Of a stretch of DNA of 64,000 bases, positions 1 to 8,457 are shown piece by piece. The position numbers and the translations under genes are program-made. Position 1 is the first letter of the stretch, and each line of letters starts with the position of its first letter. Source of the DNA: Terasakiispira papahanaumokuakeensis (GTDB lineage Bacteria; Pseudomonadota; Gammaproteobacteria; Pseudomonadales; Halomonadaceae). The DNA lies in the NCBI RefSeq assembly GCF_001709345.1, contig NZ_MDTQ01000001.1, forward strand, positions 2,679,980 through 2,743,979, read 5' to 3'. Under the pieces are notes generated by a model. It saw only the letters and a list, made by a program, of their open reading frames with translations. It made no database searches and was not told the DNA's origin.

Positions 1-25
1 GAGAAGAGAGAAGAGAGAAGAGAGA
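1..25. repeat. GAGAAGA heptamer tandem repeat
   Basis: Three full copies of GAGAAGA plus GAGA, followed by an A-rich purine stretch. The array is cut by the window edge, so its real copy number is unknown. It lies outside the coding region, downstream of the metalloprotease gene. Confidence 0.85.
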
Positions 26-145
26 TTAAAAATTAAAAAAGAAATATTGGAAAAGGAATACGACCTAGAACTCAAACAAAAACACACCACCCAAAAGCTG
101 TGCGACGATAAGCGATTGATAGCCGCTAGATCACCGCCATAGCGC

Positions 146-1114
146 TTAAGCCGCAATATTCAAGCGCCCACCCGGCGTATAATCCCAGCGATTCGTCGCC
201 GCCCAATCAAAATAAAAAGCAACCGCCTCGCCTGCGGAGCTGGCCGTTTCACCAAAAAATTGACGCCCTTGGGCCACCGCCACATTAAGATTACGGGGTC
301 GACCAAACGCAAAACTGACAGGCTCACGCCTATCGGCCATATTAGACATATCGGCAGTCTCATTATTATTAGCAGGCGTCTGACCTTCATCGTTATTACT
401 CGATTTGACGTCAGAGTCGGAGCGATTCGTCTCCTTCCCGTCACTGCGCTGTTGGGCAAGCTCCATTTGAGCTTGCGCCAGGGTAGCTTGAGCCTGGGCA
501 TAAACACTTCGATCTTGAGCTGAAGGCTCTGCCGGTGCCATTGCCGCCGCCATCACCGTTCGCATTTTTTCGATGGTCGCTTCGGGGTCATCAGCGATCG
601 GCGCGGTATCAATCTGAACCTCACCTGCGACCGCATATTGACGTCCATCAGGCCCTTTCTCCGTCTCATAAGTCGGAGCTCCGGCCCATTGACCACCGGC
701 ACTGGCATGTGCGCGTTCGTGCGTTCGAACTTCCTGATCGCGCTGACGCATTTGATCAATGGCACGTGCTTGCTCAAGTTCCAGCTTGGCAATTTCTTGC
801 TTCAGGCGCTGCGTCTCTTCATCGGCAGTTTCCTGAGTGACATTCTTTTCGCGATCACTGCCAGACTCATCAGCCGTGCGAGCCTCGCCACGCTTCCCTT
901 CTTGAGCAGCATCCGGCTCTTGAGAAACCGCCGACTGCTGTTGAACAGACGTTGAATCAGGCCGAGCTTGCGATGATGAAGCCTTGCTGGGTGGAGTAGG
1001 CGTCGCCGCTTCATCCGTCTGGGCGAGCTTATCACGTAACTGCTGTAAATCCTGATCTCGGCGCGATGACCAGCTGGGCATCATATTGTTGCTGTGTAGA
1101 CTGGCGGGCATCAT
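146..1114 (-). CDS. SprA-related putative metalloprotease
   Basis: About 322 residues. The recognisable part is the C-terminal half: an H-E-R-A-H motif (residues about 132-136) followed by a small glycine-rich turn, a conserved Y-x-x-x-x-G-P-D-G-x-x-Y-A-V-x-G-E-V block and an alanine/methionine-rich helix. This is the layout of the SprA-related (PF12118) family, whose HExxH-like motif suggests a metal-dependent peptidase; activity is inferred, not shown. The N-terminal 110 residues are low-complexity (Q, S, E, D, A rich) and probably disordered, with a charged helix before the HERAH motif. I chose the ATG at 1114 because GAGGA lies 8 bases upstream; an ATG at 1156 would add 14 residues. The gene stands alone, with AT-rich DNA on both sides. 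Confidence 0.72.
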   Translation of the reverse strand: MMPASLHSNNMMPSWSSRRDQDLQQLRDKLAQTDEAATPTPPSKASSSQARPDSTSVQQQSAVSQEPDAAQEGKRGEARTADESGSDREKNVTQETADEETQRLKQEIAKLELEQARAIDQMRQRDQEVRTHERAHASAGGQWAGAPTYETEKGPDGRQYAVAGEVQIDTAPIADDPEATIEKMRTVMAAAMAPAEPSAQDRSVYAQAQATLAQAQMELAQQRSDGKETNRSDSDVKSSNNDEGQTPANNNETADMSNMADRREPVSFAFGRPRNLNVAVAQGRQFFGETASSAGEAVAFYFDWAATNRWDYTPGGRLNIAA

Positions 1115-1549
1115 GTTCGCGGTCCTCATGTTGGCCAAACGTAAACAAGTCAACATGCTGGCGCACCAGCATCGAGATCAAAACCTGCAATTAGTGCTAG
1201 CGAAGTCATGCATTGATCAAATTCAACACGGATCAACTCAATACAGCTCAAATCAAATGTTATTACCTGCCAACCATTACCTATTAAATCAATCACTTGC
1301 CTAAACAAGCGCTCATCACGATACAAACATTAACCATGGTATCAACGCACTTGTAGTCAGTTTAGTCACTTTTAGCATAAATACCATAACGGCATCGTCA
1401 GCGATTTCTTGAATCTTCAGGGCCTAAGTGACCCGATTTTCGAATCGCACTACCATTTCCACCCGAATGATATTTAAAATAACTATATTGATATCTAAAA
1501 CATCATTATACTTAATTCACATAGCAATCTAACAGGAAAAAACATTATC
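1115..1549. other. Intergenic region, metalloprotease to XRE gene
   Basis: About 430 bases separating divergent genes, becoming AT-rich towards 1550. It must hold the promoters of both genes. I see no RNA gene, no clear terminator and no ORF resembling a real protein; the 72-codon plus-strand frame beginning at 1086 has no recognisable features. Confidence 0.5.
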
Positions 1550-1813
1550 ATGATTACCGGCTCTCAAATGCGTGCAGCACGTGCGCTCTTAGGTATTGAT
1601 CAAAAGACACTCGCTTCATTAGCTGGCGTATCGGTGCCTACCATCCAACGAATGGAATCCAGCCCGAATACCGTACGAGGCGTCATTGAAAGCCTAACTC
1701 GTGTTGTCAGTGCTCTTGAGGGTGCAGGCGTCGAGCTTATCGCAGAGCAGGCGCACAGCCAGGCCTGCGGGCGAGGAGTACGCCTAAAGGAAGCCTCCTC
1801 CACGCAAGCCTGA
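1550..1813 (+). CDS. XRE-family HTH regulator (SulP-linked)
   Basis: An 87-residue protein that is almost wholly one helix-turn-helix domain of the Cro/CI type: helix 2 and recognition helix 3 lie around L-A-S-L-A-G-V-S-V-P-T-I-Q-R-M-E (about residues 20-36). A short basic tail follows. There is no effector or dimerisation domain, so it probably acts as a small dimer. It lies 34 bases upstream of the SulP transporter start on the same strand, so a role in controlling that transporter is the simplest inference. The start may instead be the ATG at 1568 (residue 7), because the nearest purine tract, AGGA, is about 13 bases from the first ATG. Confidence 0.8.
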   Translation: MITGSQMRAARALLGIDQKTLASLAGVSVPTIQRMESSPNTVRGVIESLTRVVSALEGAGVELIAEQAHSQACGRGVRLKEASSTQA

Positions 1814-1847
1814 GATTTCGAATCATCGGTTAAGGTTGCTGAATATC

Positions 1848-3530
1848 ATGCAAACGCCCGCGCCAAGTTTTGCCGCACTCTTTACACCCAAGTTGATCAC
1901 CACGTTACGTGAAGGCTATTCATTTCATCGCCTCAAGTCAGATGTGATTGCCGGGCTGACTGTCGCGATTGTCGCCCTGCCACTATCGATGGCGATCGCC
2001 GTCGCGTCTGGGGCCTCCCCAGCACAAGGGCTATATACCGCGATTATTGGCGGCTTCTTGGTCTCCCTGCTGGGTGGCAGCCGTTTTCAAATAGGCGGCC
2101 CTGCGGGCGCTTTTATCGTATTAGTCGCCGCAACAATTCAAACCCATGGCATAAGTGGCCTGCTCGTCGCGACATTTTTATCTGGCTTGATGCTGATGAC
2201 CATCGGTTTTTTACGCATCGGTACCTATATCAAGTTTATTCCCTACCCCGTCACAGTCGGCTTCACTGCGGGTATCGCCGTCATCATTTTTGCCAGCCAG
2301 CTGAAACCTTTACTCGGCTTGAACTTCACCGATTCAGAGCCCGGCGACCTGCCGGAGAAGCTGCCTTTTTTGTGGCAGCACTTAAATAGTCTGGATGCAA
2401 CCACGCTGGTGGTGTCTCTTTCGACCATCTTGATCATTGTCGGCTTAAAACGCTGGCTGCCTCGCTGGCCTGGGATGCTGATCGCGGTAACCGCCACCGC
2501 ATTGGTGGCTGCAGTGTTGGAACTCCCGATTGCCACCCTGGGCACCACATTTGGTGAAATGCCGAATCATTTGCCTATGCCAGAGTGGCCCGAGCTGTCT
2601 TGGTCAATGATTCAAGCAGTTTTGCCGAATGCCGTCGCCTTCACACTTTTGGGGGCGATTGAATCACTACTTTCAGCGGTCGTGGCCGATGGGATGACGG
2701 GCCGACGCCACCGAGCAAACTGTGAGCTCGTCGCTCAAGGCGTTGCCAATATAGGCTCCAGTTTATTTGGTGGACTCTGTGTCACAGGCACGATTGCCCG
2801 CACCGCCACCAATGTCCGCGCGGGTGGCACCAGCCCGATGGCGGGCATATTCCATGCGGGATTCGTACTGTTATTTATTATGATTGCAGCCCCCCTGGCG
2901 GCCTATATTCCGTTAGCCAGCCTAGCGGGGGTATTAGCGGTAGTTGCCTGGAATATGATTGAAAAGCGTGCGTTTGCATCACTGTTGAAAGCCTCACGAG
3001 CGGATGCCGCCGTATTGCTCAGCACTTTTGGTCTAACGCTGCTCAGAGATTTAACCACAGGGATTGTCGTCGGTTGTCTGGTCGGTATGGTGCTGTTTAT
3101 TCATCGTATGGCTCAAGCCACCGCGATCACCGCCGAACGCCCTCTTTTTGAAGAAGATCAAGCCGATGAACTGAATCCACCGGATCAAGGCGTCCCTGCT
3201 ACAGATCCAGACCTGGTTGTTTATCGATTATCCGGCGCTTGTTTTTTCGGTGCCGCCGCCTCGATTGAATCGGTACTGCTGAGAATTGCGGATAAACATC
3301 GCGGTTTGATTTTAGATCTTTCTGCAGTGCCATTTTTGGACAGCAGTGGGGCACAAATGCTCGCCGGAGCCCTCAAGTCAGCTCAAGGAGCGGGAGTCAA
3401 AGTGGCCCTAACAGGAACCACTCATGACATGCGCCAACAGCTTTTCACACAAGGGGTTCAGCCTCCTGAAGTGATGTTCAGCCACCAACTGAATACCGCG
3501 GTCAGGAAACTGAAAGCGCTATTAGCCTAA
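1848..3530 (+). CDS. SulP family inorganic anion transporter
   Basis: A SulP/SLC26-type inner-membrane transporter of 560 residues, the usual size. The N-terminal region has the family hallmark G-L-T-V-A-I-V-A-L-P-L-S-M-A and the A-S-P-A-Q-G-L-Y-T-A-I-I-G-G stretch, then about a dozen hydrophobic segments. The last about 110 residues form a cytoplasmic STAS domain (L-D-L-S-A-V-P-F-L-D-S-S-G region). Members move sulfate, bicarbonate, fumarate or other anions; the substrate cannot be read from sequence. A TTG at 1836 would add four residues, but ATG 1848 with AAGG 12 bases upstream is preferred. It follows a small XRE regulator. A 24-bp direct repeat straddles its stop codon. Confidence 0.92.
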   Translation: MQTPAPSFAALFTPKLITTLREGYSFHRLKSDVIAGLTVAIVALPLSMAIAVASGASPAQGLYTAIIGGFLVSLLGGSRFQIGGPAGAFIVLVAATIQTHGISGLLVATFLSGLMLMTIGFLRIGTYIKFIPYPVTVGFTAGIAVIIFASQLKPLLGLNFTDSEPGDLPEKLPFLWQHLNSLDATTLVVSLSTILIIVGLKRWLPRWPGMLIAVTATALVAAVLELPIATLGTTFGEMPNHLPMPEWPELSWSMIQAVLPNAVAFTLLGAIESLLSAVVADGMTGRRHRANCELVAQGVANIGSSLFGGLCVTGTIARTATNVRAGGTSPMAGIFHAGFVLLFIMIAAPLAAYIPLASLAGVLAVVAWNMIEKRAFASLLKASRADAAVLLSTFGLTLLRDLTTGIVVGCLVGMVLFIHRMAQATAITAERPLFEEDQADELNPPDQGVPATDPDLVVYRLSGACFFGAAASIESVLLRIADKHRGLILDLSAVPFLDSSGAQMLAGALKSAQGAGVKVALTGTTHDMRQQLFTQGVQPPEVMFSHQLNTAVRKLKALLA

Positions 3531-3571
3531 CCCCAATGCGTGATACATAGCCTAACCCTAATGCGTGATAC
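3523..3571. repeat. 24-bp direct repeat over the sulP stop codon
   Basis: Two copies of a 24-bp unit (tagcctaaccCcaatgcgtgat... type), at 3523-3546 and 3548-3571, differing at one base and separated by one base. The first copy contains the TAA stop codon of the transporter, so the second is a downstream duplication of the gene end. Confidence 0.9.
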
Positions 3572-3581
3572 GCCATACACG

Positions 3582-4790
3582 CTAGTACAATAAATGACGG
3601 GCAATGATCAGCTTTTGAATCTCACTGGTGCCTTCATAAATCGAAGTGACACGGATGTCGCGGGCATAGCGCTCCAGTGGGAAATCCCGAACATAGCCAT
3701 TGCCCCCCATTAATTGCAACGCATCATAGCAAGCACGGTTGCCCTTCTCTGTGGCCATCCATTTGGCCATGGAGGCTTCACACCCAAAAGGGCGCCCAGC
3801 GGCTTTCAACGTTGCCGCTTGAAGCAATAGCAACCGAGCAGCCTCCATCTCGGTATAGCGCTCAGCCAGCATCCACTGTAACCCCTGCTTATCGGCCAAC
3901 GGGCGTCCAAACTGAACACGCTCTTTGACATAATCTCGCGCTGTATCCAAAGCCGCCAAGGCAATCCCCAGGGCCATCGAGCCAATACCAATCCGCCCAC
4001 CGGCTAACTCGGTGACCGCAATTTTGTATCCCTGATGTATTGGCCCCAACAATGCATCCGCGGGAATCCGACAGTGTTCAAAACGCACTTCATTAGTGGC
4101 GGATGCTTTTTGCCCCATTTTATCTTCGGCGGGCCCGATGATCAGGCCTGGTGTATCCGCCGGCACTAAAAAGCAGGAGATCCCTTTGCCTTTATCAGCT
4201 TGAGGATCGGTCACCGCCCAAACCACAAAGATACCGGCATATTCGGCACTGGTGATCCATTGCTTACATCCATTCAAGACCCAGTGATCACCATCACGAT
4301 CAGCACGGGTCGTCATACTCGCCGGATCAGAACCCGCCCCTGACTCAGACAAACAAAAACTGCCTGCCAGCCACTCACCGGAACATAGAGGCGGTAAACA
4401 TTGCTGCTTTTGGGCCTCACTGCCTACGGCTTGAATCACTTCAGCGACCATATTGGTGACAGAGACCGTCACCGCTGTCGATGCACAGCCGCGCCCTAAC
4501 TCGGTCAGCGCCAGCGAAAATGCCACCGCATCGGCGTGAGTCCCGCCATATTGCTCATCGATGGTTAAGCCCATAAACCCGAGTTCAGCTAACTGGCGCA
4601 GGTTATCCGTCAACAAAGCGCGATGGGCTTCTCGGTCCAATTGGGCCGCACGGGGGGCTAATACTGACTGCGAAAATTGCCGGGCCGTCTCCTGAATCAT
4701 CCGATGAGTCTCACTGAGATGATCGGGCGAGCCCGTCTCTAACGCTGCACGGCCTTCAACAGTATCGTGATCTACAGATGTCATCATCAT
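3582..4790 (-). CDS. Acyl-CoA dehydrogenase
   Basis: A 402-residue FAD-dependent acyl-CoA dehydrogenase, oxidising an acyl-CoA to the trans-2-enoyl-CoA and passing electrons to ETF. All three family regions are present: N-terminal helical domain, middle beta domain with S-E-S-G-A-G-S-D-P and W-I-T-S-A-E (FAD/substrate loop), and a C-terminal helical domain ending Y-E-G-T-S-E-I-Q. The glutamate of Y-E-G-T (about residue 386) is in the catalytic-base position used by short-, medium- and branched-chain enzymes, which argues against isovaleryl-CoA dehydrogenase. It lies 3 bases downstream of the SDR gene and is the last gene of the ligase-SDR-dehydrogenase operon. The substrate is probably a short or methyl-branched acyl-CoA (inference from neighbours). 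The start has three consecutive Met codons; any could be used. Confidence 0.93.
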   Translation of the reverse strand: MMMTSVDHDTVEGRAALETGSPDHLSETHRMIQETARQFSQSVLAPRAAQLDREAHRALLTDNLRQLAELGFMGLTIDEQYGGTHADAVAFSLALTELGRGCASTAVTVSVTNMVAEVIQAVGSEAQKQQCLPPLCSGEWLAGSFCLSESGAGSDPASMTTRADRDGDHWVLNGCKQWITSAEYAGIFVVWAVTDPQADKGKGISCFLVPADTPGLIIGPAEDKMGQKASATNEVRFEHCRIPADALLGPIHQGYKIAVTELAGGRIGIGSMALGIALAALDTARDYVKERVQFGRPLADKQGLQWMLAERYTEMEAARLLLLQAATLKAAGRPFGCEASMAKWMATEKGNRACYDALQLMGGNGYVRDFPLERYARDIRVTSIYEGTSEIQKLIIARHLLY

Positions 4791-4793
4791 TCC

Positions 4794-5558
4794 TCACTGC
4801 ATGCGAATGCCGCCATCTAAACGAATCACCTCACCATTGAGGTAACGGTTCTCAATAATATGCAGCGCTAACCCGGCAAACTCTTCGGGCTGCCCTAAAC
4901 GCTTGGGAAAAGGCACCGCTGACTCCAATTGAGCGCGCGCTTCATCAGGAATCCCTTGCATCATAGGGGTGCCGCAGACCCCGGGTGCGATACTCATCAC
5001 ACGAATCCCGTAACGCGCCAACTCACGCGCCATCGGCAGCGTCATGCCGACAACACCGGCTTTCGAACTGCTATAGCAGGCTTGCCCCACCTGCCCATCA
5101 AAGGCCGCAATAGAGGCTGTATTAATAATGACGCCGCGTTCATCATCATCTTGAGGTTCCGCACGTGCCATGGCTGCGGCCGCTAACCGCGCCACATTAA
5201 AGGCGCCCAACTGGTTCACCCGAAGCCCTCGCTCAAAGATTTCCGGATCCGCCGGATTGAGTTCGCGATCCAGTAGTTTCTGTACCACCACGATACCCGC
5301 ACAATGTACGACACCTGCCAGCCCACCGGGCTGACGAGCCGCTAAATCAACCGCCGCTTGGACCTGCTCAGAAATCGTGACATCACAGCACACAAACTGT
5401 GCCGCCGCCCCCAACTCAGCAGCAAACGCAACGCCCGCTTGTTCATTCAGATCGGCCAGTATCACTTGGCCTCCTTTCTCGACCAACGCCCGTGCAGTTG
5501 CAGCCCCTAGGCCAGAAGCCCCACCAGTAATCAAAAAAGTATGTCCTGCAATTTGCAT
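4794..5558 (-). CDS. SDR-family 3-hydroxyacyl-CoA dehydrogenase
   Basis: A 254-residue classical short-chain dehydrogenase. Visible motifs: T-G-G-A-S-G-L-G nucleotide-binding loop (residues 11-18), N-T-A-S (catalytic Ser149), Y162-x-x-x-K166. The D following the second beta strand (I-L-A-D-L-N) favours NAD(H). Overall layout and the C-terminal R-L-G-Q-P-E-E-F-A and L-N-G-E-V-I-R-L-D-G motifs match the HSD17B10/2-methyl-3-hydroxybutyryl-CoA dehydrogenase group, which acts in isoleucine and fatty-acid beta-oxidation. Being between an acyl-CoA ligase and an acyl-CoA dehydrogenase supports that role. It would supply the third oxidation step, but no enoyl-CoA hydratase gene is present in the window. 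Confidence 0.88.
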   Translation of the reverse strand: MQIAGHTFLITGGASGLGAATARALVEKGGQVILADLNEQAGVAFAAELGAAAQFVCCDVTISEQVQAAVDLAARQPGGLAGVVHCAGIVVVQKLLDRELNPADPEIFERGLRVNQLGAFNVARLAAAAMARAEPQDDDERGVIINTASIAAFDGQVGQACYSSSKAGVVGMTLPMARELARYGIRVMSIAPGVCGTPMMQGIPDEARAQLESAVPFPKRLGQPEEFAGLALHIIENRYLNGEVIRLDGGIRMQ

Positions 5559-5604
5559 AATCGGCTCCTCAATACACCCTTGAACAAAATCCTCAATACA
5601 GCCC

Positions 5605-5628
5605 TTAGGCCTTTAGGCCTTTAGGCAT
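5605..5628. repeat. 8-bp tandem repeat over the ligase stop codon
   Basis: TTAGGCCT, TTAGGCCT, TTAGGCAT in direct tandem. On the minus strand the gene-side copy supplies the TAA stop codon (5621-5623) and each further copy supplies another TAA. Just upstream (5577-5604) a looser repeat of cctcaataca is also visible. Confidence 0.85.
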
Positions 5629-7270
5629 TGGACTCTTCGGCTGCCTGACGCCGCAGCACAAAACGCTGGATCTTGCCACTGGGGGTTTTCGGCAAGGCAT
5701 CAACAAATTCGACTTCACGGGGGAACGCATGGGTGGACAAGCGTTCGCGCACTAACGTCTGAATTTCTTTCACCAAGGCATCGCTCTTCTCATACCCCTC
5801 TCGCAATACAACATAGGCTTTAATCACAAAACCACGCTCAGGATCCGGTTTACCCACAGCGGCTGACTCCGCCACAGCCGCATGTTCAAGCACCGTATTC
5901 TCGACATCGGTCGGCCCTACGCGATAACCGGCCGTTGAAATAATGTCGTCATCACGACCGGCAAACCAAAAAGTGCCATCCTGATGCTGTTCGACCATAT
6001 CACCGGTCAAATAGTAGCCCTCATAGAAAGGGACTTTTTCTTGCCAGGTATAGCCTTGGAAGAAGAAAGCAGGCGAATGCTCAATATCAACGGCCAGCTG
6101 CCCGGTTTCGCCCGGCCCAAGCTCACGATTTTCGGCATCCAGAATCACTAACCGATAGCCCGGAAGCGGTAACCCCATCGATCCTACGGGACAGTCGTGA
6201 TCCAACTGGTGATGACAGCAACAGGTCATCCCCGTTTCCGTCTGCCCATAGTGATCCATCACGCGGCAACCTAAATGATCGGTGACCCAGTTCACGACCT
6301 CGGTATTCAACGGCTCCCCAGCGGAACTGGCCACTCGAATGGCCAAATGTTCCGCCTGACCATCCAACACCCCCGAAGACTTCATCATGCGATATGCCGT
6401 CGGGGCTGACGCCAAGTTGGTAATCTGATGCTGTTTCAGAAAATCCAAGGTGTCTTCAGCACTGAAACCCGCTTCATTGATATAAGTGCGTGCGCCGATT
6501 AAGAAAGGCCCCGTCACACCATAGTAAAGGCCGTAAGCCCAACCCGGGTCTGCCATATTCCAAAAGCGATCATTAGGCCTGAGGCCCACCGCAAAATGCA
6601 TATAGGTATAAAATGCCAACAAGGCCTTTAACGGCACGGCCACCCCTTTGGATTTACCGACAGTGCCCGAAGTGAACATTTGCAGGAAGGGGGCTTCAGC
6701 AGGTAATAAGACTGAAGCAAAGGTCACCGGTTGAGCGGCCATTTCGGTGGTAAAATGATCATCTCCCCAATGAGCCGCCTGCTCCGCCGTACCCATTAAA
6801 ACCCGCTTCGTATTCGCCGTCACAGCAGCAAACTTCTCTCGCTGAGACTGATCCACAAACACCACCTGGGTTTGTGCTTGCTGCAGCCGAAAATCGACGG
6901 CTTCATAACCAAACGCGGTAAACAGGGGCTGAAAAACGGCGCCTAACCGCCAGGCACCGAAAATAATGCTCAATAGCTCTGGCGTTCGAGGCAACATCGC
7001 TGCCACCCGATCTCCTGCTTTAACCCCTTGCTGTTGTAAGTAATTCGCCACCTGCGCTGAACGCTGTGCTAAATCCGCGTAAGAAAGCTGGGAGACCACT
7101 TTGTCAGGGCTCTGATGCACCAGCGCCACGTCATCGGCACGCCCCGCCGTAATATGACGTTCAATACATTCATCATAGGCATTGAAACCCTGGGCCAGAC
7201 TGCCATTTAACCGAGCTTCAACTTCAGATAAATCAAACTCAGCTACCACACGGGCATAGTGATCAGACAT
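5621..7270 (-). CDS. AMP-binding acyl-CoA synthetase
   Basis: A 549-residue ANL-superfamily ligase, which adenylates a carboxylic acid with ATP and transfers the acyl group to CoA. Motifs: phosphate-binding loop F-T-S-G-T-V-G-K-S-K-G (about residues 200-210), Y-G-Q-T-E-T-G (A5), Y-L-T-G-D (A7), and the C-terminal P-K-T-P-S-G-K-I-Q-R with the catalytic lysine (A10). The sequence is closest in style to the acetyl-CoA synthetase/medium-chain synthetase branch, so short to medium or aromatic acids are likely. I chose ATG 7270, preceded by GGAG at a 7-base spacing, over a Met five residues earlier. It is the first gene of the operon with the SDR and the acyl-CoA dehydrogenase, and an ACGTTAACGT palindrome lies 184 bases upstream. 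Confidence 0.9.
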   Translation of the reverse strand: MSDHYARVVAEFDLSEVEARLNGSLAQGFNAYDECIERHITAGRADDVALVHQSPDKVVSQLSYADLAQRSAQVANYLQQQGVKAGDRVAAMLPRTPELLSIIFGAWRLGAVFQPLFTAFGYEAVDFRLQQAQTQVVFVDQSQREKFAAVTANTKRVLMGTAEQAAHWGDDHFTTEMAAQPVTFASVLLPAEAPFLQMFTSGTVGKSKGVAVPLKALLAFYTYMHFAVGLRPNDRFWNMADPGWAYGLYYGVTGPFLIGARTYINEAGFSAEDTLDFLKQHQITNLASAPTAYRMMKSSGVLDGQAEHLAIRVASSAGEPLNTEVVNWVTDHLGCRVMDHYGQTETGMTCCCHHQLDHDCPVGSMGLPLPGYRLVILDAENRELGPGETGQLAVDIEHSPAFFFQGYTWQEKVPFYEGYYLTGDMVEQHQDGTFWFAGRDDDIISTAGYRVGPTDVENTVLEHAAVAESAAVGKPDPERGFVIKAYVVLREGYEKSDALVKEIQTLVRERLSTHAFPREVEFVDALPKTPSGKIQRFVLRRQAAEESNA

Positions 7271-7692
7271 CGCGATTCTCCACACTTGTGATGAGTTGTT
7301 TTTATAAGTCGCTGTATCAAACTGTGTTGATCAGTCACTGGCGCCGTGACGGTGTCAGTCGTTTGCCTCAGAAGAGTCATCAATGGCGGTCACAAGCACA
7401 GTCACCAACTGCCGCATACGCTCAAAGTGCACTCACGCCTCAAGATAACCTTTACGTTAACGTCACCCAGATAGGCAAAAATAAGGACGCTCAGCGCCCT
7501 TATTTCATCTCCAGATCTCACTGACCAATATCAAACCCAGCATTCAAATCAGTTCAAGCGTGACCTCGCCCCAATAGGACCGAAACCCACACGCCTCGCT
7601 CAACACTGACAAGCTTGAGGCTAACGCAGCCACATAAACCTAGCAAGCGCTCGCTTTTCAAACTTTAGTGGCATCCAATCCTCATACGTTGA
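7271..7692. other. Intergenic region upstream of the acyl-CoA ligase operon
   Basis: About 420 bases between the ligase start and the end of the TetR gene. It must hold the operon promoter and contains the palindrome at 7451-7466. I see no credible gene; the 78-codon plus-strand frame at 7288 has no recognisable features. Confidence 0.5.
7451..7466. promoter_or_regulatory. Palindromic operator candidate (LiuR-like)
   Basis: TTTACGTTAACGTCAC, with a perfect 10-bp core ACGTTAACGT (7454-7463). From memory it resembles the palindrome bound by LiuR, the MerR-family regulator of branched-chain amino acid and acyl-CoA degradation genes. It sits upstream of an operon of exactly that metabolic type. 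The identity of the regulator is inference. Confidence 0.45.
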
Positions 7693-8283
7693 TTAAGCAT
7701 GCAGCCCAACCGCGGCTTCACCCAGCATGAGCTGTACCAGACCTTCGGCCAGAGACTCTGGCGATTTTTCACCCTGAGCGTCATACCATTGAACCGTCCA
7801 GTTCAAGGCGCCTAGAGCAAGATGCCGCAGTAAACTAGGATCGCCTTTGAGTAACCCCGCAGCCAGACATGCCTCAATTTCAGTGCGCCATAACGCTTCA
7901 TAACGATCTCTCAGGGCAATCAGATGAGCGCGAGAGGGGTCAGATAAACTCCGCCACTCATAAATCGCCACCACATGAGCGTTGCGATCATCCAGTAGTG
8001 TTTTCAAATGGGCTTGAGCCAATGCCGTTAGCCGATCACGGGGCGATTGAGCCTGCAGCAATGCCCTTTCTGCAACATCCAGCGCATGCGTCATCCCAGT
8101 TTCAATCACGGCACAGAGCATTTCCTGCTTATCATTGAAGTGGTGAAAGAGGCTGCCAGACTTAATGCCCATGGCTTCTGCGAGCATACGCACAGTCGTC
8201 CGCTCATAGCCTTCACGGCAGAACATTTCAGCCGCGATTTCGATCAATTCCTTGCGTCGCTTGGACTTGTTGTTTAAGTTCAT
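7693..8283 (-). CDS. TetR/AcrR family regulator
   Basis: About 196 residues. The N-terminal 60 residues are a TetR DNA-binding domain: A-A-E-M-F-C-R-E-G-Y-E-R-T-T-V, then L-A-E-A-M-G-I-K-S-G-S-L-F-H-H-F (helix-turn-helix). The remainder is a helical ligand/dimerisation domain with a W-R-S-L-x-D-P-S-R motif common in TetR proteins that control fatty-acid or acyl-CoA genes. I start it at ATG 8283; a longer frame to 8436 would run into the divergent promoter region and has no family similarity in its extra 51 residues. It is divergent from the thiolase gene (174 bases apart), so it probably represses that gene and itself, with an acyl-CoA as possible ligand (inference). Confidence 0.87.
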   Translation of the reverse strand: MNLNNKSKRRKELIEIAAEMFCREGYERTTVRMLAEAMGIKSGSLFHHFNDKQEMLCAVIETGMTHALDVAERALLQAQSPRDRLTALAQAHLKTLLDDRNAHVVAIYEWRSLSDPSRAHLIALRDRYEALWRTEIEACLAAGLLKGDPSLLRHLALGALNWTVQWYDAQGEKSPESLAEGLVQLMLGEAAVGLHA

Positions 8284-8413
8284 ATCGTTTTTAACTAGCG
8301 CTTGCTTGGCTGGTGACGGGTGAGTCACATTAAACGAGCCGCTGAGTGGGGTCAATCTAATCCCATGAATCATGCCGAATCGATTCAGCACACGACATCG
8401 AAGAACATACAGC

Positions 8414-8441
8414 GCATTACATCTAACACACAGCATTACAT
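8414..8441. promoter_or_regulatory. Direct repeat GCATTACAT in tetR-thiolase promoter region
   Basis: Two copies of GCATTACAT (8414-8422 and 8433-8441), 19 bases apart start to start, just upstream of the thiolase ribosome-binding site and between the divergent regulator and thiolase. A possible regulator-binding site or leader element; no protein assigned. Confidence 0.35.
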
Positions 8442-8457
8442 AACAAGAGGTGGAGTC

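Noticed and set aside
7288-7524. 78-codon plus-strand frame upstream of the ligase operon
   Set aside because: No convincing ribosome-binding site, no family resemblance, and it spans the likely promoter and operator.
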